From Phycisphaerae bacterium (GTDB taxonomy: Bacteria > Planctomycetota > Phycisphaerae > Sedimentisphaerales > Anaerobacaceae), in contig JAGOLX010000009.1 in assembly GCA_017993835.1 (NCBI GenBank), forward strand, positions 1-64,000: a DNA stretch of 64,000 nucleotides, read 5' to 3'. The stretch's first letter is position 1, and each line of letters begins with the position of its first letter. A model generated the notes under the pieces. It worked only from the letters and a program-made list of their open reading frames with translations. It was not told the origin of the DNA and ran no database searches. The position numbers and the translations under genes are program-made. Positions 20,511 to 28,360 of the stretch are shown here, piece after piece.

Positions 20511-22733
20511 ATGGGTAAACTCAAGGAATCTGCACGGATGCTGGTGCCGACCGCGACGGTCTTCTTTTCCGCCGGCTGCATCCTGGTGCTGGGGTTGACT
20601 GCCTCCCGACTGGTCGCACGGGATCTGGGGTCGTCCCTGTACACCTGGACTTCTCTGTTGGCCGTTGCGCTGGCGGGAGTCTCCGGCGGCGCCTATCTCG
20701 GCGGGCGGATCGCGGATCGCCACGATGCCCGGCGGGCCTTGGCGGTTCTGTTCGGACTGGCCTCCGCTGCCTGTGTGGGCATTGTCGTTGTGAACAATGC
20801 CATCGGCGACTGGGCCTGGCTGTGGCGCCTGGGCTGGCCGGCTCATGTCTTGCTTCATGTGCTCCTGGTCTTTCTCGTGCCTTCCATACTCCTGGGCGTC
20901 GTCGGACCCGTAGCGGTCAAGATGGCCCTCGACCAGGGCCGCCCGGCCGGTCGCACGATCGGCGTTCTGTGCGCCTGGGCGGCCGCAGGCTGTATCGTCG
21001 GGACCCTTCTCGCGGGCTTCTACCTGATTCCGGTGTTCAGCACCCCTGCGATCATCTGGGGCATTGCTGCGGTGCTGTTGGCCGCGGGCGTTCTGTACTG
21101 GGTCAGTTGCTGGGTGATGTACCTGTGGGCGATGATCTTTGCCGCCCTGATCACGATGGGCATGGCGCCGGCCGATTGGGCACAGGACTCCGGCACCGCC
21201 GCCAGGCTCAGAAGGCCCGCCGACCCGAACGTGATCTACGAGGATGAAACCGCCTGCCGGCACATCGCAGTGCGACAGACCTCCAGGCGTCCCGACCGTC
21301 GGGTCCTCCTGCACGACCCGTTCGCTCGAAGCGAAACGATCTGTGGCGATGAGACCTATCTGCAATCATTCCACACGAGGGTTTATGCCGCTTTGACGCA
21401 GGGGCTCCACAGGGACGACAAAGCCCCCTCGATGATGGTCGTCGGGGCAGGGGGATACGTGTTCCCGCGATATCTCCGGGCCGCATGGCCGGGCAGTTCC
21501 GTGGAAGTGATCGAGGATGACCCCGGCGTGACGGCTGCTGCGGCCGCTGCGCTCGGCCTGGATAGGAACACCCCCATCCGGACCGTCTGCCAGGACGCCC
21601 GATGTCACGTCGAGCAGCTTGTGTGGGAGGGGGGCGAGAAGGGGCCGCAACGCCGCTACGATTTCATCTACATGGACGCCCTTGACGGATACGCCGTGCC
21701 GTTCCAGCTTCTGACGCGGGAGTTCAACGACAAGATTGCCCGCCTGCTGGACGACGACGGCGCATACCTGCTCCGCCTGACCGACGTCCAGGACAACGGG
21801 CGGCTCCTGGGCGCGGTCGTCAACACGGTCAAGCAGACGTTCCCGCACGTATATGTCATTACCGTGCAGGCTGGTCTGCCCTTGCTGCGGGACCCGTTCG
21901 TGGTCGTCGCGACGAGGCGGCGAATTGATCCTCGCGAAATCCTCAGCAGCTCCAACAGGCGCCTGGAGTTCCGGCTTGTGGACGATGCGGAACTGGACCG
22001 CGCGACAGAACAGAGCGGCTGCATCATCCTCACGGATGACTTCGCGCCGGTCGAGCAGTTATCGTCGCCGGTCGTGCGGCGCGGCGCCGCCGAGATCCTC
22101 GCACACAAACGCCTTCGCGAAGCGGCCTCGCTCCAGGCAAGCCGCAAATGCGAGCAGAGCGTCGCGAAGTATCGAGAGGTCATCCGTCTCGATCCTTCAC
22201 TGGCCGTCGATGCGTACAGGGAGATTGGCCTGATTCACCTGGATCGAGGGCAGTCGGAGCAGGCTATCGCGGCCTTCCAGGACGCCATCAAGGCCCACGC
22301 TGAAACGGGGGGCCGGCCCGCAGCCGTCGGTGAGGTCCACGTGCACCTCGGTGTTTTTCTGGATCGGATGGGCAGATCCCAGCAGTCCAGGGAGCATCTG
22401 GCGCGGGCCGTCGAGTGGTTCCGGATCGAGCTGGCGGAGAATCCGGGTTTCGTCGTCGTCTGGGACTGGCTGGGGGAGTCGCTGGCCATGACGGGCGATT
22501 TCAAGGAGGCGTCCGACGCGTTCGAGCGAGCGCTGAACCTGGAGCCGTCGAACCCCGAGCACTATCGCAAGCTGGCCCGTGCGCTGGAGCGACAGAAGCG
22601 TTATAGCGAGGCGATTGCCGTCGCGAAGAAGCACATCCAGCTCATGCAAGAGAAGGGCGACCGCGACATGGCCAACCAGCTCCGCGACTACCTGAACCTC
22701 CTCGAATACAACAGGGTCAAGCAGCGTCGGTGA
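20511..22733 (+). CDS. Membrane protein with spermidine-synthase-like domain and TPRs
   Basis: 740 residues in three parts. The first 220 residues contain about six transmembrane helices (VFFSAGCILVLGLTASRLVA, LLAVALAGVSGGAYLGGRIA and others), as in fused MFS/spermidine synthases. Residues 220-510 are a Rossmann methyltransferase-like aminopropyltransferase domain with MMVVGAGGYVFPRYL and RYDFIYMDALDGYAVP. The C-terminal 200 residues are tetratricopeptide repeats (AYREIGLIHLDRGQSEQAI, EASDAFERALNLEPSNPEHY). Whether it makes polyamines is open, since such fusions are uncharacterised. The start at 20511 follows TAGGAA and places the first helix near the N-terminus. Confidence 0.75.
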   Translation: MGKLKESARMLVPTATVFFSAGCILVLGLTASRLVARDLGSSLYTWTSLLAVALAGVSGGAYLGGRIADRHDARRALAVLFGLASAACVGIVVVNNAIGDWAWLWRLGWPAHVLLHVLLVFLVPSILLGVVGPVAVKMALDQGRPAGRTIGVLCAWAAAGCIVGTLLAGFYLIPVFSTPAIIWGIAAVLLAAGVLYWVSCWVMYLWAMIFAALITMGMAPADWAQDSGTAARLRRPADPNVIYEDETACRHIAVRQTSRRPDRRVLLHDPFARSETICGDETYLQSFHTRVYAALTQGLHRDDKAPSMMVVGAGGYVFPRYLRAAWPGSSVEVIEDDPGVTAAAAAALGLDRNTPIRTVCQDARCHVEQLVWEGGEKGPQRRYDFIYMDALDGYAVPFQLLTREFNDKIARLLDDDGAYLLRLTDVQDNGRLLGAVVNTVKQTFPHVYVITVQAGLPLLRDPFVVVATRRRIDPREILSSSNRRLEFRLVDDAELDRATEQSGCIILTDDFAPVEQLSSPVVRRGAAEILAHKRLREAASLQASRKCEQSVAKYREVIRLDPSLAVDAYREIGLIHLDRGQSEQAIAAFQDAIKAHAETGGRPAAVGEVHVHLGVFLDRMGRSQQSREHLARAVEWFRIELAENPGFVVVWDWLGESLAMTGDFKEASDAFERALNLEPSNPEHYRKLARALERQKRYSEAIAVAKKHIQLMQEKGDRDMANQLRDYLNLLEYNRVKQRR

Positions 22734-22744
22734 ACTGCCACCGC

Positions 22745-23466
22745 TTATTCGTATGGTCCGAGGAACCGCTCCCCATTGAAGTGGACAAGATGGGTAGGCG
22801 ACTCAGCGATCCAGACTTCGGTCTCCCACGAGATCTCATCGAGGTACCTGACCATGGTTCGTCGATCCGCGAAGGCCGTCACATAGACCAACCCCGCCTT
22901 CGAGGTGGTGAACAACTCACTCAATTCCTTCCGGCGTTTCGGATTGACGGGGCCATGGCTGGTCACGGCCTCAATCAGCACGAGCCAGTTCTTTGACGTG
23001 AAATGGACGACCACGTCGGGCATCTTGCCGTGCCCACCGACGCCAAGTAATCCGGCAACCGCGCGACCCATTCTGATGTCCCAAACACGCGGAGAATCTC
23101 CAATGCCGACGGTTCGATCTGGTAGACGGCCTTCGGACTGTTCGTGGGCCTCGATGGCTCGTCCGGATTTGCTGCGACCAGGCCGGCTTGCACAAACTGA
23201 TGAACGGAGTGTCGGCGGACAGTCTCTCGAGTGTTTGGAGCATAATGCCTTCCGTAGTGGTTGGCGAAGAACTCCATCATCGGAGTAATACCCATCAATG
23301 GGGCGCAAGCATCCGACCAACGGTCATTGGGTTTCAGATCGAGCAACGAGAGCAGGGTCAAGGCGGACCGCTCGTTCAACTGAGCGCGAGGAAGCCCCAG
23401 TTCTCGAAGAGCCTGGATAGCCTCCAGAATTCTCCTTGTAGTCGTGGTGCTGGAACGTCTACTCAT
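22745..23466 (-). pseudogene. BsuBI/PstI-type restriction endonuclease, internally deleted and frameshifted
   Basis: The 5' part (23466 to about 23045) encodes the family's N-terminal helix-turn-helix domain: RSALTLLSLLDLKPNDRWSD, GITPMMEFFANHYG, YAPNTRETVRRHSVHQFV, SPKAVYQIEPSALEILR. The 3' part (about 23045 to 22745) lies in another frame and encodes the end of the catalytic domain: GHGKMPDVVVHF, NWLVLIEAVTSHGPV, TEVWIAESPTHLVHFNGERF. From memory of the family, intact proteins are about 310-320 residues; only about 240 codons remain. The missing piece lies between LPDYLA and HGKMPDVV and includes the central GDT-containing strand. Both a deletion and a frame change are present, so this gene should be dead. 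Its start overlaps the end of the methylase gene by 8 bases, the usual coupled R-M layout. Confidence 0.8.
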
Positions 23467-25024
23467 GCTTTGTGCATGCCCTCTCCATTGCGGCGTCTAT
23501 TCTCTCCTGGTTCGGCAGACTCGTCTTCATTTCTCGGCTGAGTTGAATCATCTGTTCTCGGGACGGGTATCGCATCTTGCGCAGGTCCGCGGCGTTCACT
23601 TGCGTATGGCCACTGAACAGGCGAAAGTAGCGATCCAGCAAGGAGGAATTCAGGAAGACCACGAGCCCTCGCGCCAAGTCCGGGGACAACCCTCGTCCTT
23701 GGGAATGGAAGTAGTTGAGGTGGTTCTCGAAGCCGACCAAGGGGGCGTCAATCCGTGTTGGGTCGTAGACCGCGCCCACAATCCGACGGGGTTCCTCTTT
23801 TGCTGTGAATCGTTTGGCGAGAACGTAGTAGCCGGCGGGAACAAACAACTCCTGCGTTTGCTTGGAGCAAACGATGGCATTCGGCTTCTTTGCGCCGGGG
23901 ATGGGCCAGCGCACGAATCCGTTCTCGAAATGACACGGGTACACAAGCGGTGCGGTACCGGCCTCCGGATCTTGCCGAAGGAATCCGCGGGCGCGGAAAT
24001 CGACCACGCGTCCCGTGGACACCTCCAAACCCAAGTCGGCGAGGGTCGTAGTGAACCGCGACATGTGCTCCATCACCTGTTTGCCCTCATCCTCCTCAAT
24101 CAGGTGAATGAACGCGTCAGGGTCATCCGGGACAACCACGTCCCGGAATGGGGTATCTCGCGCCGGCGTCTTGCCGAAAACGGGGCCTCTCGATACCGAT
24201 ATCCTGACTGTCGGTTTCTGGGGTTCATTTCGAATGCCGTGGAAGATGACGTTCTCCTGTAGGACACAATCGTCGGCAAACGCTTCTTTTCTCGATCCGA
24301 ACGTGTGAATATGCCGGAGATCGATGAGTCCCAAAAGAGCTTTGCGGAAGCGACGGAAGTAGGGGCCATTACAGAAACTGCGCGGTGTGATGGCCACAAT
24401 CTCGCCGCCCGGTCGTATGAAGTGAGCAGCCAGCCACACGAATGCTGAATAGAGGTTCGACGTCTCCATGCCAGCCGAACTCAGCATCCGGCGTGTCGGA
24501 GTCGCTCCGTTGATCTTCTTGTAGGGGGGATTGAGAATCGCGTGGGTACAGCCGTCGCCCGCCGGTGAAAACAAGTTGTCACGGACCTGGGCAACTGCGG
24601 CAGAAATGAAGTCCTCACGACGCACCGCCCCCTGAAAGGCCACACCTGCTCGTCCGCACAGTTCCCGACACAGTTCCATCGTGTTCTTCAGGTGCGGTAT
24701 GATGTTTGGATCGGTCTCGTAGGCGACAACATCGATGGACTCGGGGCGATGAGGCCTGGAGAGTAAGTGCTCCGTCAGGGCTGCGAAGAGCGTGCCGGTT
24801 CCCGCGCCGGGGTCGAGAATCCTTGCAGTCGCCACGTCCTTCTCGAACAGTGATGCCATGAACCTCGCGATCGGCGCAGGCGTCAGGAACTGCCCGATTG
24901 CCGAACGCACTGCCCGCGAGGTGGCCTTGCTGAACGCCTGCTGCGTCTTTTCTATGTGCGACAAGGCATCTGCTTGGGCCAATGTGGAGAGCCCGCCGGG
25001 CTCAACTGCCTCACTTTCATCCAT
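23459..25024 (-). CDS. N6-adenine DNA methyltransferase of a BsuBI/PstI-type R-M system
   Basis: 521 residues from the chosen start. SAM motif I is ILDPGAGTGTLFAAL, the catalytic motif IV is ILNPPYKK, and an N-terminal GQFLTPAPIARFMASLF is typical of Eco57I-class gamma/N6-adenine methylases that precede BsuBI/PstI endonucleases. The C-terminal region (FENHLNYFHSQGRGL, LVVFLNSSLLDRYFRLFSGH, VNAADLRKMRYPS) resembles their target-recognition part. Possible starts are 25084, 25051, 25042 and 25024; the last gives an acidic N-terminus MDESEAV with AAGGA just ahead. The gene looks intact although its endonuclease partner is broken, so it may persist as an orphan methylase. Confidence 0.85.
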   Translation of the reverse strand: MDESEAVEPGGLSTLAQADALSHIEKTQQAFSKATSRAVRSAIGQFLTPAPIARFMASLFEKDVATARILDPGAGTGTLFAALTEHLLSRPHRPESIDVVAYETDPNIIPHLKNTMELCRELCGRAGVAFQGAVRREDFISAAVAQVRDNLFSPAGDGCTHAILNPPYKKINGATPTRRMLSSAGMETSNLYSAFVWLAAHFIRPGGEIVAITPRSFCNGPYFRRFRKALLGLIDLRHIHTFGSRKEAFADDCVLQENVIFHGIRNEPQKPTVRISVSRGPVFGKTPARDTPFRDVVVPDDPDAFIHLIEEDEGKQVMEHMSRFTTTLADLGLEVSTGRVVDFRARGFLRQDPEAGTAPLVYPCHFENGFVRWPIPGAKKPNAIVCSKQTQELFVPAGYYVLAKRFTAKEEPRRIVGAVYDPTRIDAPLVGFENHLNYFHSQGRGLSPDLARGLVVFLNSSLLDRYFRLFSGHTQVNAADLRKMRYPSREQMIQLSREMKTSLPNQERIDAAMERACTKHE

Positions 25025-25320
25025 GTTCCTTCGCCTGACCATCAAAATCATAGTAACCTGTGCCTCAGATCCACGCAAACGCAAAAAGCTCCGTCATGTG
25101 CCCCTCAACTCCACTGTCCGAGCTTCGGCGAAACCCTCCGCCAGCGCAGATGATGGAGGGCTGTTCCTCCACATGTTCTGTGGTTTCCCTGGAAAATCCT
25201 TGCGTGGGGTGGCGAAAACCCTGTAACATGGGCGCAAGAAATGCGTCTTTACTGCGAGAGTGCCGTCCGCGAGGGCGGGTGTGCGCTTTGGTTGTCTTTC
25301 CCTGTTTGGGAGGCGCGATC

Positions 25321-26505
25321 ATGAGAGTGCGGATTCAGACGGGAATTGTGCAAGTCTTTGTTCTCGCGACTGTTATGGCCACAACGGCCTGGGCTCAGGG
25401 CGAGCAGTGGCTCCAATACCGCTCGGCTCGGGAGGCCCGCCAGATCGTCGGTGATGTGGGGTATGTCTACCGCCAGCTCGTCACTGCGAAGCCGGAGGGG
25501 GTCAAGCTGCCCGAATTCAAGGCTTCGCAGGTTTGGTTCCTGGACTGGAAGACGCCGATGACAGCTTCGGGCACCGTCTGGCTGGTCTTCGACAAGAGCA
25601 GTCCGAGCGGCCAGTACGACCGGCTGTACATCGACGGCAACGCCAACGGCGACCTGTCGGATGATTCGGTGCTCGAGCCGTACCAGCAGGATGGCAGCAG
25701 ATGCCTCTTCGGACCGGTGAAGGTCGTCTTCGACACCGCCGACGGCCCGATTACCTACCATTTGTCCATCGACTTCCGCGCATACAATTCGCAGCAGACC
25801 TATTGCCTGCTGTACTCGGCCGGATGGTACGAAGGCCCGGTCACGCTCGACGGCGTCAAGAAACACTGCACGCTGATCGACTACAACGTCAACGGGGTCT
25901 TCAACGACAAGTCCGTCGATGCCGAGCAGTGCGACCGCATTCGGATCGGCGAGGCCGGCGGGCGCGATACCCGCTACGTCGGCAACTTCATCGAGGTGGG
26001 GGACAAGCTGTATCGGCCCGAGATCGCCAAGGACGGCGCGTTCGTCATTCTGACGGAGGCCAAGGACGTGGCGTTCAGCACGGTCCGTGTGGCGGAGAAC
26101 ATCACGTCCCTCGGCGCCGGGGGCGTCAACGGCCTGTTCCTCTGCAAGCCGGACAAGGGGGTCGTGAAGCTGCCGATCGGCGACTATCGGATCGAACACT
26201 GGAGCATCACGAGGAATGACGACAAGGGAGGCCGCTGGGAATTGCGGGCTGATTCCTCCGCTTCGAGCACGGCCTTCACGGTCGCGACCGACGGGCAGAA
26301 GGAACTCCCGTTCGGCGAGCCGATCTACTCGGTGGCCGAGTACACGCAGAGCGGCTCATTCTACAACTTCCGGCAGAGCCTCGAAGGTCGTCATGGGGAG
26401 CGGATCACGCTGACCCGCAACGGATCGCAGCCGGCGGCGCCGAAGTTGCGAATCCGCAGTCGCGACGGAGCTTACGATCGGGCGCTAAGCTTCGAGTATG
26501 GGTGA
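25321..26505 (+). CDS. Secreted protein, N-terminal part of a UGA-interrupted frame
   Basis: 394 residues up to the UGA at 26503-26505. A signal peptide (IVQVFVLATVMATTAWAQG) is followed by an all-beta secreted region of unknown family. Two Asp/Asn-rich loops, DGNANGDLSDD and DYNVNGVFNDKS, resemble calcium-binding loops. The last residues, LRIRSRDGAYDRALSFEYG, stop in the middle of what looks like a beta domain. The same frame continues after the UGA as GGTCSLRWPEPKDVSKPF and stays open to 28308. The start at 25321 has GGAGG upstream. I therefore read this as the first 394 residues of one 995-residue protein with selenocysteine at 395, or a gene with a nonsense mutation. Function unknown. Confidence 0.75.
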   Translation: MRVRIQTGIVQVFVLATVMATTAWAQGEQWLQYRSAREARQIVGDVGYVYRQLVTAKPEGVKLPEFKASQVWFLDWKTPMTASGTVWLVFDKSSPSGQYDRLYIDGNANGDLSDDSVLEPYQQDGSRCLFGPVKVVFDTADGPITYHLSIDFRAYNSQQTYCLLYSAGWYEGPVTLDGVKKHCTLIDYNVNGVFNDKSVDAEQCDRIRIGEAGGRDTRYVGNFIEVGDKLYRPEIAKDGAFVILTEAKDVAFSTVRVAENITSLGAGGVNGLFLCKPDKGVVKLPIGDYRIEHWSITRNDDKGGRWELRADSSASSTAFTVATDGQKELPFGEPIYSVAEYTQSGSFYNFRQSLEGRHGERITLTRNGSQPAAPKLRIRSRDGAYDRALSFEYG

Positions 26506-26536
26506 GGCGGCACCTGCTCGCTCCGGTGGCCGGAGC
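26503..26536 (+). promoter_or_regulatory. Candidate bacterial SECIS: in-frame UGA with downstream hairpin
   Basis: The UGA is followed 14 bases later by a perfect 7-bp stem GCTCCGG/CCGGAGC (26520-26526 and 26530-26536) with loop TGG. Loop bases are 22-24 nucleotides after the UGA. Bacterial SECIS elements lie directly downstream of UGA with an apical loop at about 16-37 nucleotides and a G in its first two positions; this hairpin meets these rules. Confidence 0.5.
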
Positions 26537-28308
26537 CCAAAGATGTCAGCAAACCGTTCATCGCAACCGTCGAGTTGACCGGTCCGTTCAGGATTCTGGC
26601 TCGGCAGGTGTGGATCAAGGGGGACGACCGCAGAGCGCCCACGACAGGCGGCGAGATCCCGTCCAAGGCTGTCCAGGCCAGCAGCAGTGACGAAGGATCC
26701 GATGTCGCCAATCTGACCAATCACAGCGGCCTGGCCAACCGCGATGCGGATGGGCTCGAAGAGCACAGCGTGAATCCCGCCCATATGTGGCGCTGTGCCA
26801 AGGGCGATGCCAATCGCTGGATCGAGTTCGATCTCGGCCAGGTCCAATCGGTCGGCGTGATCTGCCTGTTCAACTACAATGACGGTTGGCTCACGAGCCG
26901 TGGCGTCGGCAAGATGGATATCTCCGTCTGGACGCAGGAAGCCGGCTGGCAGAAGATCCGCGACGATCTGCCCATCGAGCAGGCTCAGGGCAGCGACGAC
27001 TATGACGAGCCCATGTTCGTGAAGCTCGATGGAGTCAAGGCGCAGAAGGTCCGCTTCGACGATCTCGCGAGTTCCGGCGATCCTGACTTCGTCGGTCTGA
27101 GCGAGGTTCAGTTCTTCCGGCCTCGCGGTCCGCAGGCAAGCCGACCCGGACCGTCGGATGGCGCGACGGGCGTGGCGGCCGGTGTTCTGGAGTTGACTTG
27201 GATTGCCGGCGAGGGCGCGCAGACCCACCGAGTCTACCTGGGCACGAGTCCCGACGCCCTTGCGTCGCTCGGCAGAATCGACCGTGTCGGCGCCAAGGTC
27301 TCGCAACTGGACCATAACAAGAAGTACTTCTGGCGTATTGACGAGGTCCTCGCGGATGGCTCCGTCGCAGGCGGCCAGGTGTGGAACTTCAGCACGGGCG
27401 GTTTCGAAGCCTGGTGGAAGCTGGACGAGGCGGACGGGACGAGGATCGCGGACAGCTCGGGCAATGGGCGCGATGCCACGATTCACGGGAATCCCGTCTG
27501 GCAACCTGCGGGCGGCCGGGTCCGCGGTGCGTTGCAGTTCGACGGTGTGGACGACTTCGCGGACACCGGCTGGACGCCCAACCTGCCGGTTTGGACTGTG
27601 GCCGCATGGGTCAAGAGTCCTGCGGCGCCGACCAGGCCGGTGGCAAGCGGCCCGGTGCACGCCGAGAGGAATTTCCAGATCAACTGGAACCACGGCAGCG
27701 ACGGGTGGCTTGGCGCCGTCGGGATCTGCGTTGCGGGCGAGTGGTATTCCGCGCCCTTCGGCGACTTGCAGGCCGACACCTGGTATCACCTCGCGGGCAC
27801 CTATGACGGCGAGAACCTGAAAGCCTACCGGGATGGCGTCCTGATCACGGACAATTCCAATCCCTCGGGCAGTCCCGACGTGGAATCTGCGACACTGATA
27901 TTCGGCAGGCACGCCACGGCGGAAAATGCCTTTTTCGCAGGCACGATTGACGAGGTCTGCATCTTTGCCTATGCCCTGGACGCCGACGAGGTGAAAATCC
28001 TCGCCTCCGGAAAGGAGCCGTCGGCGGTGGCCGGGCACGTGGCGCCGGGGACGCCGCACCTGTTGCAGGCGACGCTGGCGGAGCCGACCCAGCCCGCACC
28101 CCAGACGCCATCTGCGGCGCAGGCCCAAGCCGCGACGCAGACTTCGCCTGTCGATTCGACCGCCAGCGGTCCCGTTTCTGCGAAACCGGATGATCCGCCG
28201 CGAGCGTCGCTCCGCGTGGGCGTCAGCCTGATTTCGATCGTGGTCATTCTCGCAGTGGTGGGCGCGATCGTGTGGGTTTCGACCGTGGGCGGGCGGAGAG
28301 TGGTGTAG
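26506..28308 (+). CDS. LamG-domain protein, C-terminal part of a UGA-interrupted frame
   Basis: 600 codons open in the same frame as the preceding gene. It begins GGTCSLRWPEP directly after the UGA and finishes the beta domain (FIATVELTGPFRI). A discoidin-like domain follows (GLEEHSVNPAHMWRC, NRWIEFDLGQVQSVGVICLF, LSEVQFFRP). Next come a fibronectin-like segment (HRVYLGTSPDALASL, KYFWRIDEV), a LamG/concanavalin-like domain (WWKLDEADGTRIADSSGNGR, FDGVDDFAD, YHLAGTYDGENLKAYRDG, GTIDEVCIFAYAL), a Pro/Ala/Thr-rich linker and a final membrane helix (SLISIVVILAVVGAIVWVS). If translated alone it could begin at TTG 26575, but that site has no Shine-Dalgarno and no signal peptide follows, although the domains are of secreted type. 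This argues for UGA decoding or a recent nonsense mutation. Confidence 0.7.
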   Translation, partial: GGTCSLRWPEPKDVSKPFIATVELTGPFRILARQVWIKGDDRRAPTTGGEIPSKAVQASSSDEGSDVANLTNHSGLANRDADGLEEHSVNPAHMWRCAKGDANRWIEFDLGQVQSVGVICLFNYNDGWLTSRGVGKMDISVWTQEAGWQKIRDDLPIEQAQGSDDYDEPMFVKLDGVKAQKVRFDDLASSGDPDFVGLSEVQFFRPRGPQASRPGPSDGATGVAAGVLELTWIAGEGAQTHRVYLGTSPDALASLGRIDRVGAKVSQLDHNKKYFWRIDEVLADGSVAGGQVWNFSTGGFEAWWKLDEADGTRIADSSGNGRDATIHGNPVWQPAGGRVRGALQFDGVDDFADTGWTPNLPVWTVAAWVKSPAAPTRPVASGPVHAERNFQINWNHGSDGWLGAVGICVAGEWYSAPFGDLQADTWYHLAGTYDGENLKAYRDGVLITDNSNPSGSPDVESATLIFGRHATAENAFFAGTIDEVCIFAYALDADEVKILASGKEPSAVAGHVAPGTPHLLQATLAEPTQPAPQTPSAAQAQAATQTSPVDSTASGPVSAKPDDPPRASLRVGVSLISIVVILAVVGAIVWVSTVGGRRVV

Positions 28309-28360
28309 TTTGGCACTGATGTGGGCTGTCTGCCGTTTCTGTATTGCCAGAGGAATCAGT

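Noticed and set aside
22745-23320. An intact 191-residue endonuclease read from 23320
   Set aside because: Its first 80 residues are out-of-frame translation of the family's N-terminal domain; only the C-terminal part is genuine.
26575-28308. An independent LamG gene starting at TTG 26575
   Set aside because: There is no Shine-Dalgarno and no signal peptide, and sensible protein sequence continues upstream to the UGA in the same frame.
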